From positions 41,517 through 105,516 of the forward strand of contig NZ_FOKG01000020.1 of the NCBI RefSeq assembly GCF_900111885.1: 64,000 nucleotides of DNA. The letters run 5' to 3'. Below the pieces are notes generated by a model. The model searched no databases. It saw nothing but the letters and a program-made list of their open reading frames with translations, and was not told the DNA's origin. Shown here piece after piece: positions 48,122-57,277 of this stretch. Both the position numbers and the translations under genes were made by a program. How positions within the stretch are numbered: position 1 is the first letter of the stretch; the number at the start of each line of letters is the position of its first letter. The DNA is from Amycolatopsis marina (lineage in GTDB: Bacteria; Actinomycetota; Actinomycetes; Mycobacteriales; Pseudonocardiaceae).

Positions 48122-49527
48122 GGGTCTGTCTCAGGATCGGTGTCTTTGGCTCGGACACGCCGGACTGGTTCCGGCGGGATGGGCACAGTGAGTGATGACA
48201 TCTGATGTTGTGAGCGCTGAGGAGAAGACCACCAGGCCGGCGAGGACGTCGTCGGCGCAGGAGCAGTTGGCGGCCGCGATGGTCGCTCAGGCGCAGGAGC
48301 AGGGCTTGGCCCTGACCGGCCCGGACGGGCTGCTGAAGCAGCTGACCAAGACGGTCCTGGAGACCGCGTTGAACGCGGAGATGACCGACCACCTCGGGCA
48401 TGCCAAGCACCAGGATGAGCCCGGTCGCGTCGGCAGGAACAAACGCAACGGCGTTCGGTCGAAGACCGTGGTGTCGGACGCGGTGGGCGAAGTCGAGGTG
48501 GCGGTGCCGCGGGACCGGGAGGGGTCGTTTGACCCGGTGATCGTGAAGAAGCGGCAGCGCAGGCTCGGCAGTGTTGATGAGATTGTATTGTCGTTGTATG
48601 CGAAAGGGTTGACGACCGGGGAAATTTCCGCGCATTTCGGCGAGATCTATGGTGCTTCGGTCAGCAAGGAGACGGTGTCGCGAATTACCGATGCCGTCGT
48701 TGGCGAGATGGCTGAATGGCAGAGTCGTCCTCTCGATGAAGCGTATGCAGCCGTGTTTATCGATGCTGTGATGGTGAAGGTTCGGGACGGCCAGGTCGCC
48801 AACCGTGCATTTTACGCGGCGATCGGGGTGACGCTGGAAGGTCGCAAGGACGTGCTCGGGTTGTGGTCCGGCCCTGGTGGCGAGGGCGCGAAGTTCTGGC
48901 TGCAGGTGCTGCAGGACTTGAAGAACAGGGGCATGAAGGACGTGTTCTTCGTGGTCTGCGACGGCCTCAAAGGTTTACCGGATGTGGTGGTGGACGTGTG
49001 GCCGCAAGCTCGGGTCCAGACCTGCGTGATCCACTTGATCAGGAATTCGTTCCGGATCGCGTCGAGGCGGGACTGGGACGCATTGAAGAAGGATCTGAAA
49101 CCGGTTTATTCCGCCGCAACCGTGGGTGCTGCGGAGGTGGCGTTGGACGAACTAGATGAGAAATGGGGTGGCAAGTATTCGGCACTGATTCGCTTGTGGC
49201 GTAACGCATGGGAGGAGTTCACGCCGTTCCTCGACTACGATGTGGAGATACGGCGCGTGTTGTGCTCCACGAACGCAATCGAATCGCTGAACGCGCGGTA
49301 CCGTAAAGCCGTGCGAGCGCGAGGTCATTTCCCTACCGAGCAAGCAGCACTAAAGTGCCTCTACATGGTCACCAGGTCCCTGGACCCGACCGGAAGAGGG
49401 CAAGCCCGGTGGACCATGCGATGGAAACCCGCATTGAACGCGTTCGCCAACACGTTCGGTGACCGCTGGCCGGGCGCCGAGAAGTACTAACCACGAACGC
49501 CGAAAACACCGTTCCTGTTACAGACCC
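48122..49527 (+). mobile_element. IS256-family insertion sequence, complete
   Basis: 1,406 bases. The ends begin GGGTCTGTCTCAGGATCGGT and, read inward on the other strand, GGGTCTGTAACAGGAACGGT: imperfect inverted repeats of about 26 bases. The flanks carry a perfect 8-bp target duplication, AAGGCGGA at 48114-48121 and 49528-49535, as expected for IS256. The intact ends and duplication mean recent insertion. Confidence 0.95.
48192..49490 (+). CDS. IS256-family transposase
   Basis: 432 residues, intact. It has the mutator-type DDE catalytic residues: Asp in AAVFIDAVMVKVRDG, Asp in FFVVCDGLKGLPD, Glu in CSTNAIESLNARYRK. The C-H segment typical of the family is seen in VQTCVIHLIRNSFR. Encoded inside the complete element with fresh target duplication, so likely active or recently so. 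Confidence 0.96.
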   Translation: MMTSDVVSAEEKTTRPARTSSAQEQLAAAMVAQAQEQGLALTGPDGLLKQLTKTVLETALNAEMTDHLGHAKHQDEPGRVGRNKRNGVRSKTVVSDAVGEVEVAVPRDREGSFDPVIVKKRQRRLGSVDEIVLSLYAKGLTTGEISAHFGEIYGASVSKETVSRITDAVVGEMAEWQSRPLDEAYAAVFIDAVMVKVRDGQVANRAFYAAIGVTLEGRKDVLGLWSGPGGEGAKFWLQVLQDLKNRGMKDVFFVVCDGLKGLPDVVVDVWPQARVQTCVIHLIRNSFRIASRRDWDALKKDLKPVYSAATVGAAEVALDELDEKWGGKYSALIRLWRNAWEEFTPFLDYDVEIRRVLCSTNAIESLNARYRKAVRARGHFPTEQAALKCLYMVTRSLDPTGRGQARWTMRWKPALNAFANTFGDRWPGAEKY

Positions 49528-50132
49528 AAGGCGGAACATTCCGGGCACACAAATCGAGGGCGGTTCAGAGCAGGGTGACAGGACGATCCACCAGCAACGG
49601 TCATGCCGGTGACTGTAGCGGCGGGTCCGACAGGATGGCCGGTTGATACACCAGGTGATCACCCTGTCACTCGGGTTGTAAGGCGAGGCTCCGAGTAGCA
49701 GGTTCCGCCCAGCCGGTAGGCTCACTGCCGTCGACAGACGGGCCCGCTCGATGTGGCGGAAAGGGGTCCGTACAGGTCCCGTGCGATCGCCGGGTGAAGT
49801 GGTGCGGATTGGCGGACTTCGACTGGCCTACGGAACACCACGAGTCCGCGACGACTGTTCGGCTCGGCAACGGGTGTTCGCGGACCGGTGGAGGTGTCGG
49901 TGTTCGCGTGGGTTATCGGCGCATACGCCGTCGTTGTCCTGGTCCTGCTCGCCGCTGCGGGGTTCACCGCGATCCGCGTCCCCGACGCCGAGCATCGCAA
50001 TGACGCCTGCCGCGTCCTCAAACTCATCCTTCCCCACCGTCACCAGCGCCGACGCCGACGGCGCGGCCGTGGCCAGCGTCAGGATGATCTGTATTCTGGA
50101 CGCCGCGAACGGGAACGTGGCACGTGGTGCCG
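49528..50132. other. Intergenic region; one doubtful small membrane ORF
   Basis: About 600 bases between the IS and the ATPase gene. From 49,888 a frame reads VFAWVIGAYAVVVLVLLAAA, then IRVPDAEHRNDACRVLKLIL, which resembles a short actinobacterial membrane protein. It then turns Arg-rich and runs into the antisense of the ATPase gene, so it is probably a remnant. Across the IS, ATGACCCAAGTCGACCC (from 48,084) rejoins a frame after the element; the IS may have split a short ORF. Confidence 0.3.
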
Positions 50133-52103
50133 TCATGCTCCCACCCGGCTCGGCGACGCCTCGCTGTCTTCGGCTGCTGTGACTGCGGGGATGCTCACGC
50201 CACGAGTGCGCCCGGCGCGAACACCGTTGGCGATGACGATCACCTCGGCGAGTTCGTGGACCAGCACAACCGCGGCAAGGCCCAGGATTCCGAGCAGTGC
50301 CAGAGGCATCAGGATGGTGATGATCGCCAGGGAGAGTCCGATGTTCTGCAGCATGATCCGCCGCGACCGGCGAGCGTGCTGCAGTGCCTGCGGCAGGTGG
50401 CGCAGGTCTTCGCCCATCAGTGCGACGTCGGCGGTTTCGATCGCCACGTCCGTGCCCATCGCTCCCATCGCGATACCAAGATCGGCAGTGGCGAGGGCGG
50501 GAGCGTCGTTGATGCCATCGCCCACCATCGCGGTCGAGCGCTCGGAGCGCAGCTGACCGACAAGCGTTGCCTTGTCTTCCGGGCGCAGTTCGGCGTGCAC
50601 GGCTTCGGGGTCGATCCCGGCCTGAGTAGCCAGAGCGCCAGCGGTGCGTGGGTTGTCGCCGGTGAGCATGGCGACGTGGTAGCCATCGCGGCGCAGCCCG
50701 GCAACGACTTCGGTGGCCTCGGGGCGGAGCTCGTCGCGGACGGCGATCGCTCCTAGCACGGTGCCGTCGCGCTCGACCAGAACGGCGGTCGCGCCCTGCT
50801 CCTGCATCCGGGAAACGTCCTCGGAGAGGTCACCGGCGTCGAGCCACCCGGGTCGGCCCAGCCGCAGGGCATGACCGTCGAGATGGCCGGTGAGCCCGGC
50901 GCCGGTGACCGCTTCGACCTCACTGGCCGGTCTGGGAGTGGCGACGGCGGCGAGGATCGCTTTCGCCAGGGGATGATCGCTGCGCGCTTCCAGCGCTGCC
51001 GCCACCGTGAGGACGTCATCGCGTGTGGCGCCGGCGGTCGTGGTGACCTCGACGACCGTGGGCTGGTTACGGGTGAGGGTGCCGGTTTTGTCCAGCGCCA
51101 CACCGCGGATCCGCCCGAGGCTTTCCAGGGCAGCTCCTCCCTTGATCAGAACCCCGAGTTTGCTCGCGGCCCCGATCGCCGCGACGACCGTGACCGGCAC
51201 GGCGATGGCCAGTGCACAGGGTGATGCGGCGACCAGTACGACCAGGGCTCGTTCGATCCAGGTGCGCGGGTCGCCGAACAGGCTTCCGATCGCCGCGATC
51301 AGCGTGGCCGCGATCATGATGGCCGGCACCAAGGGCCGGGCGATTCGGTCGGCAAGTCGCTGACTCGCGCCCTTGCGCGCCTGCTCGGCCTCCACGATCC
51401 GCACGATCCGAGCCAGGGAGTTGTCCTCGGCGGTGGTCGTGACCTCGACCTCCAGGACTCCGGTGCCATTGATCGCTCCGGCGAACACCTCGTCCCCGGG
51501 GCCTGCCTCGACCGGCACCGATTCCCCGGTGATCGCGGCCAGGTCAAGCGCAGTGCGCCCGGTCTGGACGATTCCGTCGGTGGCGACGCGCTCACCCGGC
51601 TTGACCACCAGCACGTCGCCGACCCGCAACTCGGCGGGTGGAATCACCTGCTCGGTGCCGGCGTGCAGCACGACTGCTTCGTCGGGGACCAGGGACAGAA
51701 GGGCGCGTAGGCCGCGGCGGGTGCGTGCGAGGGAGTATTCCTCCAGACCTTCGCTGATCGAGAACAGGAACGCCAGCATCGCGGCCTCGCCCACCTCGCC
51801 GAGCAGGACCGCACCGATCGCCGCGATCGTCATCAGCGTCCCCACACCGATCTTGGCCTTCAGCAAGCTCTTCACTGTGGAGGGAACAAACGTGTACGCG
51901 CCGACCACCAGGGCCAGGACGTCGAGGATCAGCTCGGCCGGGTCCGGCGCGTCGGTCCATCCGGCGATCAACGCGGCCAGCAGGAACACACCAGAGGCAG
52001 CGGCGAAGCGCAGCTCGTGGACGTCCCATAACCGTTCTGGCTCGTGGGTCTCGGCATCGTCGCTGGAGCGCGGTTCGTCATGCCCGCAGCACGCGTCGCT
52101 CAC
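50133..52103 (-). CDS. CtpG/CadA-like metal P-type ATPase (SPC motif)
   Basis: 656 residues. The GTG at 52103 overlaps the CmtR-like stop (GTGA). There is no HMA domain; the N-terminus has DACCGHDEP. The membrane motif is SPC (AASPCALAIAVPVTVVAAIG), followed by GVLIKGGAALE as in mycobacterial CtpG. Motifs TGESVPVE, DKTGTLTRN and MVGDGINDAPAL are intact. Span 8 has HELAEV. CtpG is paired with the Cd/Pb sensor CmtR in M. tuberculosis; the same pairing here suggests cadmium export. Confidence 0.9.
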   Translation of the reverse strand: MSDACCGHDEPRSSDDAETHEPERLWDVHELRFAAASGVFLLAALIAGWTDAPDPAELILDVLALVVGAYTFVPSTVKSLLKAKIGVGTLMTIAAIGAVLLGEVGEAAMLAFLFSISEGLEEYSLARTRRGLRALLSLVPDEAVVLHAGTEQVIPPAELRVGDVLVVKPGERVATDGIVQTGRTALDLAAITGESVPVEAGPGDEVFAGAINGTGVLEVEVTTTAEDNSLARIVRIVEAEQARKGASQRLADRIARPLVPAIMIAATLIAAIGSLFGDPRTWIERALVVLVAASPCALAIAVPVTVVAAIGAASKLGVLIKGGAALESLGRIRGVALDKTGTLTRNQPTVVEVTTTAGATRDDVLTVAAALEARSDHPLAKAILAAVATPRPASEVEAVTGAGLTGHLDGHALRLGRPGWLDAGDLSEDVSRMQEQGATAVLVERDGTVLGAIAVRDELRPEATEVVAGLRRDGYHVAMLTGDNPRTAGALATQAGIDPEAVHAELRPEDKATLVGQLRSERSTAMVGDGINDAPALATADLGIAMGAMGTDVAIETADVALMGEDLRHLPQALQHARRSRRIMLQNIGLSLAIITILMPLALLGILGLAAVVLVHELAEVIVIANGVRAGRTRGVSIPAVTAAEDSEASPSRVGA

Positions 52104-52495
52104 CGTGCCACCTCCTGTGTCTCGGTGGTGGCGGCGTCGGCGCCGTAGTTCGGGCACAGCGCGACCGCGTTTCCGGTCGCCGCCAGCAGCGTCTCCGCCG
52201 CCGTGAACAGGTCCAGCAGCTCCAGGCGGGTCAGGCTGTAGAACACCTGCCGGCCCTGGGGGCGACCCTCCACCAAGCCACAGTCACGCAGACACGCCAC
52301 ATGCGCCGACACCGTGGACTGCGCCAGACCGAGTTCGGCGACCAGGTCCGCCACCCGCGCTTCGCCACTAGCCAGGCGTCGCGTGATCGTCAGCCGGGTG
52401 CCGTCCGACAAGCTGTGGAACAACGCCACGGCCGCCTCCAGACCGGAGAAACCGGTGCTCGACGCTGGGCATCCGTCACCGCCATTAATCGTCAT
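52100..52495 (-). CDS. ArsR-type Cd/Pb sensor, CmtR-like
   Basis: 131 residues. Winged helix with LSDGTRLTITRRL, then LGLAQSTVSAHVACLRDCGL. The pair Cys-Leu-Arg-Asp-Cys in the recognition helix matches the CmtR metal site (Cys57/Cys61), and LCPNYG near the end matches the third Cys. It probably represses the coupled ATPase operon until Cd(II) or Pb(II) binds. It is divergent from a methyltransferase gene 48 bases away. Confidence 0.88.
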   Translation of the reverse strand: MTINGGDGCPASSTGFSGLEAAVALFHSLSDGTRLTITRRLASGEARVADLVAELGLAQSTVSAHVACLRDCGLVEGRPQGRQVFYSLTRLELLDLFTAAETLLAATGNAVALCPNYGADAATTETQEVAR

Positions 52496-52543
52496 ACAGC
52501 GATGATACCGGTTGTGGTCGATTATTGAGAAGGGTAGGCCCTG

Positions 52544-53161
52544 ATGTTGATGAACGGAATCGAGACCATGTTGGTGAACTCTTTGCCGCGGCGGTGGCTG
52601 CAGCGGTTCTACGAACTTTCTGTGTTTCGGCGGCTCGGTGGCAGCGTGCTGGCCGGAGGGCGAGTGCTGGAATTGGGTTGTGGGGCCGGGTACGGAACTC
52701 AGCTGATCCTGGACAACTTCGAGGCCGGGCAGGTGGCCGCAATCGACCTCGATCCGGCGATGGTCACCCGGGCCCGCCGCCGTCTGGCGGGCTACGGCGA
52801 GCGGGTACGCGTGAGCTGTGGCAGCGCCACCGATCTCCGTGGCGTACTGGGAGCGGACGAGGACACCTACGACACCGTGTTCGACTTCGCGATCATCCAC
52901 CACATCCCAGACTGGCGCGCCGCGCTCGACGAGGTCTCCCGTGTACTGAAACCCGGCGGGGCGTTCGTCTTCGACGAGGTCACCGCCATCGCGCTCGCGT
53001 CCCGGACCTACCGACTGCTGTTCGACCACCCCGAACACGACCGGTTCACCGCCGCGGACTTCGTCAGCGCACTGGCCGATCGCGGCCTGCACGTTGGCGG
53101 CCGTGTGCGCATGCACCGCGGTGGGCGCTACCTCTTGGGGGTCGCCCGGTCGCGAACGTAA
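52544..53161 (+). CDS. Class I SAM-dependent methyltransferase
   Basis: 205 residues. SAM motif I is VLELGCGAGYGTQ, the acidic loop is AAIDLDPAMVTRARRRL, and motif IV is FDFAIIHHIPDWRAAL, then VLKPGGAFVFDEV. Nearest group is the UbiE/COQ5-type methyltransferases. It begins divergent from the CmtR-like gene. In metal islands related enzymes may act on thiol or metal(loid) substrates, but no substrate is shown. Confidence 0.88.
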   Translation: MLMNGIETMLVNSLPRRWLQRFYELSVFRRLGGSVLAGGRVLELGCGAGYGTQLILDNFEAGQVAAIDLDPAMVTRARRRLAGYGERVRVSCGSATDLRGVLGADEDTYDTVFDFAIIHHIPDWRAALDEVSRVLKPGGAFVFDEVTAIALASRTYRLLFDHPEHDRFTAADFVSALADRGLHVGGRVRMHRGGRYLLGVARSRT

Positions 53162-53253
53162 CCGCAAGTTGCTCTTGGTAGACAGCTGAATCGCAGGTGA
53201 CCGGGGGCCATGCACCGCCACAGTCGCTGACCCCTGCCGTTGCTGAATCCACC

Positions 53254-53280
53254 ATAAATACTATGTGCCTTAGTATTTAT
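53254..53280. promoter_or_regulatory. AT-rich dyad ATAAATACT/AGTATTTAT
   Basis: ATAAATACT (53254-53262) and AGTATTTAT (53272-53280) are perfect 9-bp arms around a 9-base centre, remarkable in DNA near 66% GC. It lies about 40 bases before the decayed DUF305 gene and 92 bases past the methyltransferase stop. It could be an operator of the lost gene or a terminator. Confidence 0.4.
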
Positions 53281-53320
53281 ACTGCTGCGCTGTCGCTGCG
53301 GTGATCGATGTGATCAGGGA

Positions 53321-53743
53321 TTGTTCACGGGCGCCTACCTGGGGCAACTCCTTGTGCTGTCGGCGTTCGGTTTCGCCCTGGTCCTTATTGGAGCGGTGAG
53401 CGGAGCCGCTTCGCACGAGTACGGAACGGACCTCGCACCCCCGACGTGCCCTCCTGGATCGGGCTGGTTCGGGAGTTGTCCGCCCATCAGGCGCAGGCAA
53501 TGCGGCTCGCGGAACTGGCGCAGGACCACAGCGGCAACAGAAACCTGCACCGCTACGTGTTCGATGCCGCGAGCGAGCACGCACAACGCCTCGGACGCAT
53601 CGCCGGTTGGCTGGAACTGTGGAACTCGCCGGAACGCGGCCCCTGCGGCATCGCTGCCCGGCGACGGGGAGGCTGACAGAGCGCCGCGGGTGATGAGCGA
53701 GGGGGACCTCGCCCACCTGCACACGCTCGCCGGTCCAACATAA
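53321..53743 (+). pseudogene. Second DUF305 protein, frameshifted
   Basis: The first frame begins FTGAYLGQLLVLSAFGFALV, a signal or membrane segment. A second frame (from about 53,446) reads WIGLVRELSAHQAQAMRLAE, then LHRYVFDAASEHAQRLGRIA, then GWLELWN, the DUF305 pattern of helix, A-E-A-x-R and W-L-x-x-W. The first frame returns with MSEGDLAHLHTLAG, the middle motif. Not translatable as one protein. Related to the intact gene at 2,593. Confidence 0.6.
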
Positions 53744-54076
53744 AATGCGATACAACGCAAGTGGCTATGGCACCACGAGGCGGCGGCGCGCAGGTCTTGG
53801 TGGACTGCGGCGGACGCAGGCCGATGCCGGTCTCCGATTGGGCTCCGTTGCTCACAGAGCGCCCGATACGCCGCGACACTGCCCGATACAAATGCTGACT
53901 AAAAATGCCGCCGACCTGCACGGATATACCCTCACTGATACTATCCGGCACTCATTGGCACAGCATTTCCACCGATTAAAAGTCCGCAGGCGCCAACAGG
54001 TAAGACGGCGATCCCATCCGCTGTCGCGCTTCTCCTCGCTGGGGCCGCAGGGCTGCTGAGCAGTTCATATCGGGAG
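53744..54076. other. Intergenic region next to the integrase
   Basis: 333 bases with no supported gene. GCCCGATAC occurs twice (near 53,862 and 53,881), and the stretch 53,880-53,990 is AT-richer than its surroundings. This could hold an attachment or control site of the element, but nothing proves it. Confidence 0.3.
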
Positions 54077-55138
54077 CTACTTTTGACCGTTCAGAGGTTC
54101 GGTGAGCGGATGTGCTTCGCCGGTGAGCGTGGCCAGGGCGATAGCGACTTCGTTGAGGTTGGCGCGGATGTAGGTTGTGGTGGTTCCTGCGTCTCCACCA
54201 CTGGTGGCGTGTCCTGCATAGGCGCGGGCGACACCGTAGCCGAAGTTGCGCTCGACCCAGGTGAGGGTGGTATGTCGCAGCCAGTGTGTGCTGATTCCTT
54301 GCGTGGCCACCCACGGCAGATGTGCGCCGAGGCGTTCCCACAGGTAGTCATAGCGGCGCCGGCTGATGGGAGCACCACTGCTGTGCCGCAGAACCTGGTC
54401 GTTAGCGTGAGCGGCTTGGCGATCTCGAGCGTGCCCCTGCAGGTGTGTCATCAGGGTGGGAGAGACCGGTTGCCACCGCATCGTGTCTCCCTTCTCCCGC
54501 AACAAAATCAGGCACTGGTTCGGGTCGAGGTCCCGCATCCGTAGCAAGAGGGCGCCGCCGCGACGACAGGCGGTCTCCGTATGCAACCGGAGCAGTAGGG
54601 AATCCAGCTCGGGATCATTGCCGGTCGTGGCGGCAACCTGGTTGATCTCGGCGAGGCGGGTATCGGGTACTGCGCGGCGGGTGGACGGCAGCCGCCGCGG
54701 CTTGGCCACTTTCCGCGCTGGATCGTCGGCATGCTGAATCAAGCCGTCTGCGACCGCATGCCGATATAGGCACCGCAGGGCGGCAATAAAATGCTCCGAG
54801 GCGCTGCGCCCGCCCCGGGCATTGCGCCGCTGCACCACGCGGGCGCGCAGATGTTCAGCGAGCTGTTGGATTTCCGAGGGAGTGGGCTCATCCAAGCGAC
54901 GCGGACCCCAATGTTCCACCACACGCGTCCAGTACGAGCCGTACACCCGCCGCGAGCCCGCGGAGACCGCGGCGGCCACCACCGGCACATACTCGGCAAA
55001 AGTCGGCAGCGGCGGCTTCTGTACGGGGTTGTCCATCAGATCGGCGGGGGAGACACCCATCCGAGCCAGCAGCAAACGGGCAGCGTCAAGCTCGGCTGTG
55101 CGGTCAGCGTGACAACTATCAGAACGTGACATCGTCAT
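54077..55138 (-). CDS. Tyrosine recombinase/integrase
   Basis: 353 residues; the ATG at 55138 overlaps the AbrB-gene stop (ATGA). The N-terminal SAM-like arm domain (TFAEYVPVVAAAVSAGSRRV) is followed by the catalytic domain. Catalytic residues are Arg in ETACRRGGALLLR, His-x-x-Arg in STHWLRHTTLTW, His in YAGHATSGGD, and Tyr in TTTTYIRANLNE. It lies 578 bases from the tRNA-Leu 3' end, the usual place for the integrase of a tRNA-targeting element. Confidence 0.92.
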   Translation of the reverse strand: MTMSRSDSCHADRTAELDAARLLLARMGVSPADLMDNPVQKPPLPTFAEYVPVVAAAVSAGSRRVYGSYWTRVVEHWGPRRLDEPTPSEIQQLAEHLRARVVQRRNARGGRSASEHFIAALRCLYRHAVADGLIQHADDPARKVAKPRRLPSTRRAVPDTRLAEINQVAATTGNDPELDSLLLRLHTETACRRGGALLLRMRDLDPNQCLILLREKGDTMRWQPVSPTLMTHLQGHARDRQAAHANDQVLRHSSGAPISRRRYDYLWERLGAHLPWVATQGISTHWLRHTTLTWVERNFGYGVARAYAGHATSGGDAGTTTTYIRANLNEVAIALATLTGEAHPLTEPLNGQK

Positions 55139-55602
55139 GAGGTGTGCTCCTCCAGGCAGGCGCGGGTCAGCAGGTTGTGCAGCAGCGGCATCGGGTAGAC
55201 AACCAGGCTGTCGCTGGCCGGGATAGCGGTCAGCAACACCATGTCGCCGGGACGAATACGACACCGGGCCCGCGGTAAGGCCGGGATCTGTATGCGCTGA
55301 TAAGCCGGTAGCGCGAACGCCCCATCTGGGTCTCGGCGGATAAGTACCGCTCCCGAGTCGGTGGTAGCAGTGATTGTTTCCCCCGGCTTCCACCCGAGCT
55401 TTCGCAGAACGGTGCGGTCGCAGACGCGTCCGGCGGAGTCGACCCTGCACAGCGAGTACACGAGCGGCTCGTCGGTTACAGGTGCGAGCAGAGCCGCGAG
55501 TGGCAGCGCTGCCGCTGTGGCGCGGTCAGGGCGAGACCGAACCGGTCCCGATGACGGCATCCCGCTCGCGGGAACGATCGCGGTAATCGGAGGGCGACTC
55601 AC
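55135..55602 (-). CDS. AbrB/SpoVT-domain regulator coupled to the integrase
   Basis: 155 residues. The C-terminal two thirds carry a swapped-hairpin AbrB/MazE-type domain: RVCDRTVLRKLGWKPGETIT, then IQIPALPRARCRIRPGDMVL. A Pro/Ala-rich 45-residue lead precedes it. Coupled by a four-base overlap to the integrase, it may control integration or excision. Confidence 0.75.
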   Translation of the reverse strand: MSRPPITAIVPASGMPSSGPVRSRPDRATAAALPLAALLAPVTDEPLVYSLCRVDSAGRVCDRTVLRKLGWKPGETITATTDSGAVLIRRDPDGAFALPAYQRIQIPALPRARCRIRPGDMVLLTAIPASDSLVVYPMPLLHNLLTRACLEEHTS

Positions 55603-55715
55603 CGCGCCTCCGCGTACAGCCAGAGCGCCGGAACAGGATGAGGATTTGGCTTGCGGCGAGGCCGCCAGCAGCAGGTGTTCAAGTACGTGTCAGCGGCGGA
55701 GCCCACTCCGTACCT

Positions 55716-55802
55716 TGGTGTCCGAGGGGGGACTTGAACCCCCACGCCCGTTAAGGGCACTAGCACCTCAAGCTAGCGCGTCTGCCATTCCGCCACTCGG
55801 AC
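55716..55802 (-). tRNA. tRNA-Leu (anticodon GAG)
   Basis: Read on the minus strand from 55802: acceptor GTCCGAG, anticodon stem CTAGC, loop TTGAGGT, stem GCTAG, long variable arm (TGCCCTTAACGGGCG), T arm with GTTCAAGTC, then CTCGGAC, discriminator A, and an encoded CCA at 55716-55718. The loop gives anticodon GAG. The 3' end faces the integrase, so the gene is the probable attachment site. Confidence 0.95.
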
Positions 55803-55947
55803 TTGCTGGGAACACAGTATACGAGCCTGCCGAAGCGCTTGAAGGTGGGGGTGACTCACGGTGGCGGTCTGAGTGTTTGCCCTGGCAATGGTAGGAATGC
55901 CAGGTAGTGAGCACACCGAACGATCGAACAGGGGCGGGTCCAGCACC

Positions 55948-57270
55948 GTGAGTGAGCAGAACCAGATCGAGACAGCCGCGGACGACGCGGTCACGCTGAC
56001 CAGCGAGCTGATTCGGATCGACACCACCAACACGGGCGATCCGGACACCCTGGTAGGCGAGCGGGCGGCCGCGGAGTACGTCGCGGAGAAGCTGACCGAG
56101 GCCGGCTACGAGATCGAGTACGTCGAGTCCGGTGGCAAGAATCGGCACAACGTCATCGCCCGGCTGCCCGGGGCCGACCCCTCGCGGGGCGCCCTGCTCA
56201 TCCACGGTCACCTCGACGTCGTGCCCGCCGACGCCTCCGAGTGGTCCGTGCACCCGTTCTCCGGCGCCGTGCAGGACGGCTACGTGTGGGGTCGCGGCGC
56301 CGTCGACATGAAGGACATGGTGGGCATGACGCTCGCCCTGGCCTGCCACTACAAGCGCAACGGCATTGTCCCACCGCGCGACCTGATCTTCGCCTTCGTC
56401 GCCGACGAGGAGGCGGGCGGCAAATACGGCGCCCAGTGGCTCGTTGAGCACCGGCCCGACCTGTTCGAGGGCGCCACGGAGGCGATCAGCGAGGTCGGGG
56501 GCTTCTCCATCACCCTCAAGGACGACGTCCGTGCTTACCTGATCGAGACCGCCGAGAAGGGCATCCGGTGGATGAAGCTGCGCGTGCGCGGCACCGCGGG
56601 ACACGGCTCGATGATCCACCGCGACAACGCCGTCACCAAGCTGTCCGAGGCCGTCGCCCGCCTCGGCAACCACCGCTTCCCCCTGGTCCTCACCGACTCC
56701 GTGCGTGAGTTCCTCGCAGGCGTCACCGAGATCACCGGCTGGGACTTCCCCGAGGACGACATCGACGGCGCCGTCGCCAAGCTCGGCAACATCTCCCGAA
56801 TGATCGGCGCCACCCTCCGGGACACGGCCAACCCCACCATGCTCACAGCCGGCTACAAGTCCAACGTCATCCCGTCGACCGCGGAGGCCGCCGTCGACTG
56901 CCGCATCCTGCCCGGCAGGTTGGAGGCGTTCGACCGGGAGCTCGATGCCATCCTCGGCCCGGACATCGAGAAGGAGTGGATGGAGCTTCCCCCGGTCGAG
57001 ACCACCTTCGACGGCGCACTCGTCGACGCCATGACCGCCTCGGTACTTGCCGAGGACCCCGGCGCGCGGACCCTGCCCTACATGCTCTCCGGCGGGACCG
57101 ACGCGAAGGCCTTTCAGACCCTCGGCATCCGCAACTTCGGCTTCGCGCCCCTCAAGCTCCCCGCTGAGTTGGACTTCTCCGCCCTGTTCCACGGCGTGGA
57201 CGAGCGGGTTCCGGTCGACGCCCTGCGCTTCGGCACCCGGGTGCTCGACCGCTTCCTGCGTGCCTCGTGA
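55948..57270 (+). CDS. M20 family metallopeptidase
   Basis: 440 residues from the GTG at 55948; upstream in-frame starts are possible. Zinc ligands and catalytic residues: LIHGHLDVVPAD, then GAVDMKDMVG, then DEEAGG. A dimer/lid domain sits between (RGTAGHGSMIHRDNA), and the last ligand is in LFHGVDERV. It belongs to the ArgE/DapE/CPG2 family of amidohydrolases. First core gene after the tRNA. Confidence 0.92.
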   Translation: MSEQNQIETAADDAVTLTSELIRIDTTNTGDPDTLVGERAAAEYVAEKLTEAGYEIEYVESGGKNRHNVIARLPGADPSRGALLIHGHLDVVPADASEWSVHPFSGAVQDGYVWGRGAVDMKDMVGMTLALACHYKRNGIVPPRDLIFAFVADEEAGGKYGAQWLVEHRPDLFEGATEAISEVGGFSITLKDDVRAYLIETAEKGIRWMKLRVRGTAGHGSMIHRDNAVTKLSEAVARLGNHRFPLVLTDSVREFLAGVTEITGWDFPEDDIDGAVAKLGNISRMIGATLRDTANPTMLTAGYKSNVIPSTAEAAVDCRILPGRLEAFDRELDAILGPDIEKEWMELPPVETTFDGALVDAMTASVLAEDPGARTLPYMLSGGTDAKAFQTLGIRNFGFAPLKLPAELDFSALFHGVDERVPVDALRFGTRVLDRFLRAS

Positions 57271-57277
57271 CCAGGAC

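Noticed and set aside
49888..50556. 222-residue forward frame after the IS256 element
   Set aside because: Only the first 50 residues look real; the rest is Arg/Ala-rich and antisense to the CtpG-like gene.
52496..53221. Long N-terminal extension of the CmtR-like protein
   Set aside because: It is antisense to the methyltransferase gene; the ATG at 52495 gives the normal family length.
53744..54076. Second attachment site as a repeat of the tRNA-Leu 3' end
   Set aside because: I saw no copy of the tRNA end here or elsewhere in the window, though I could not search exhaustively.
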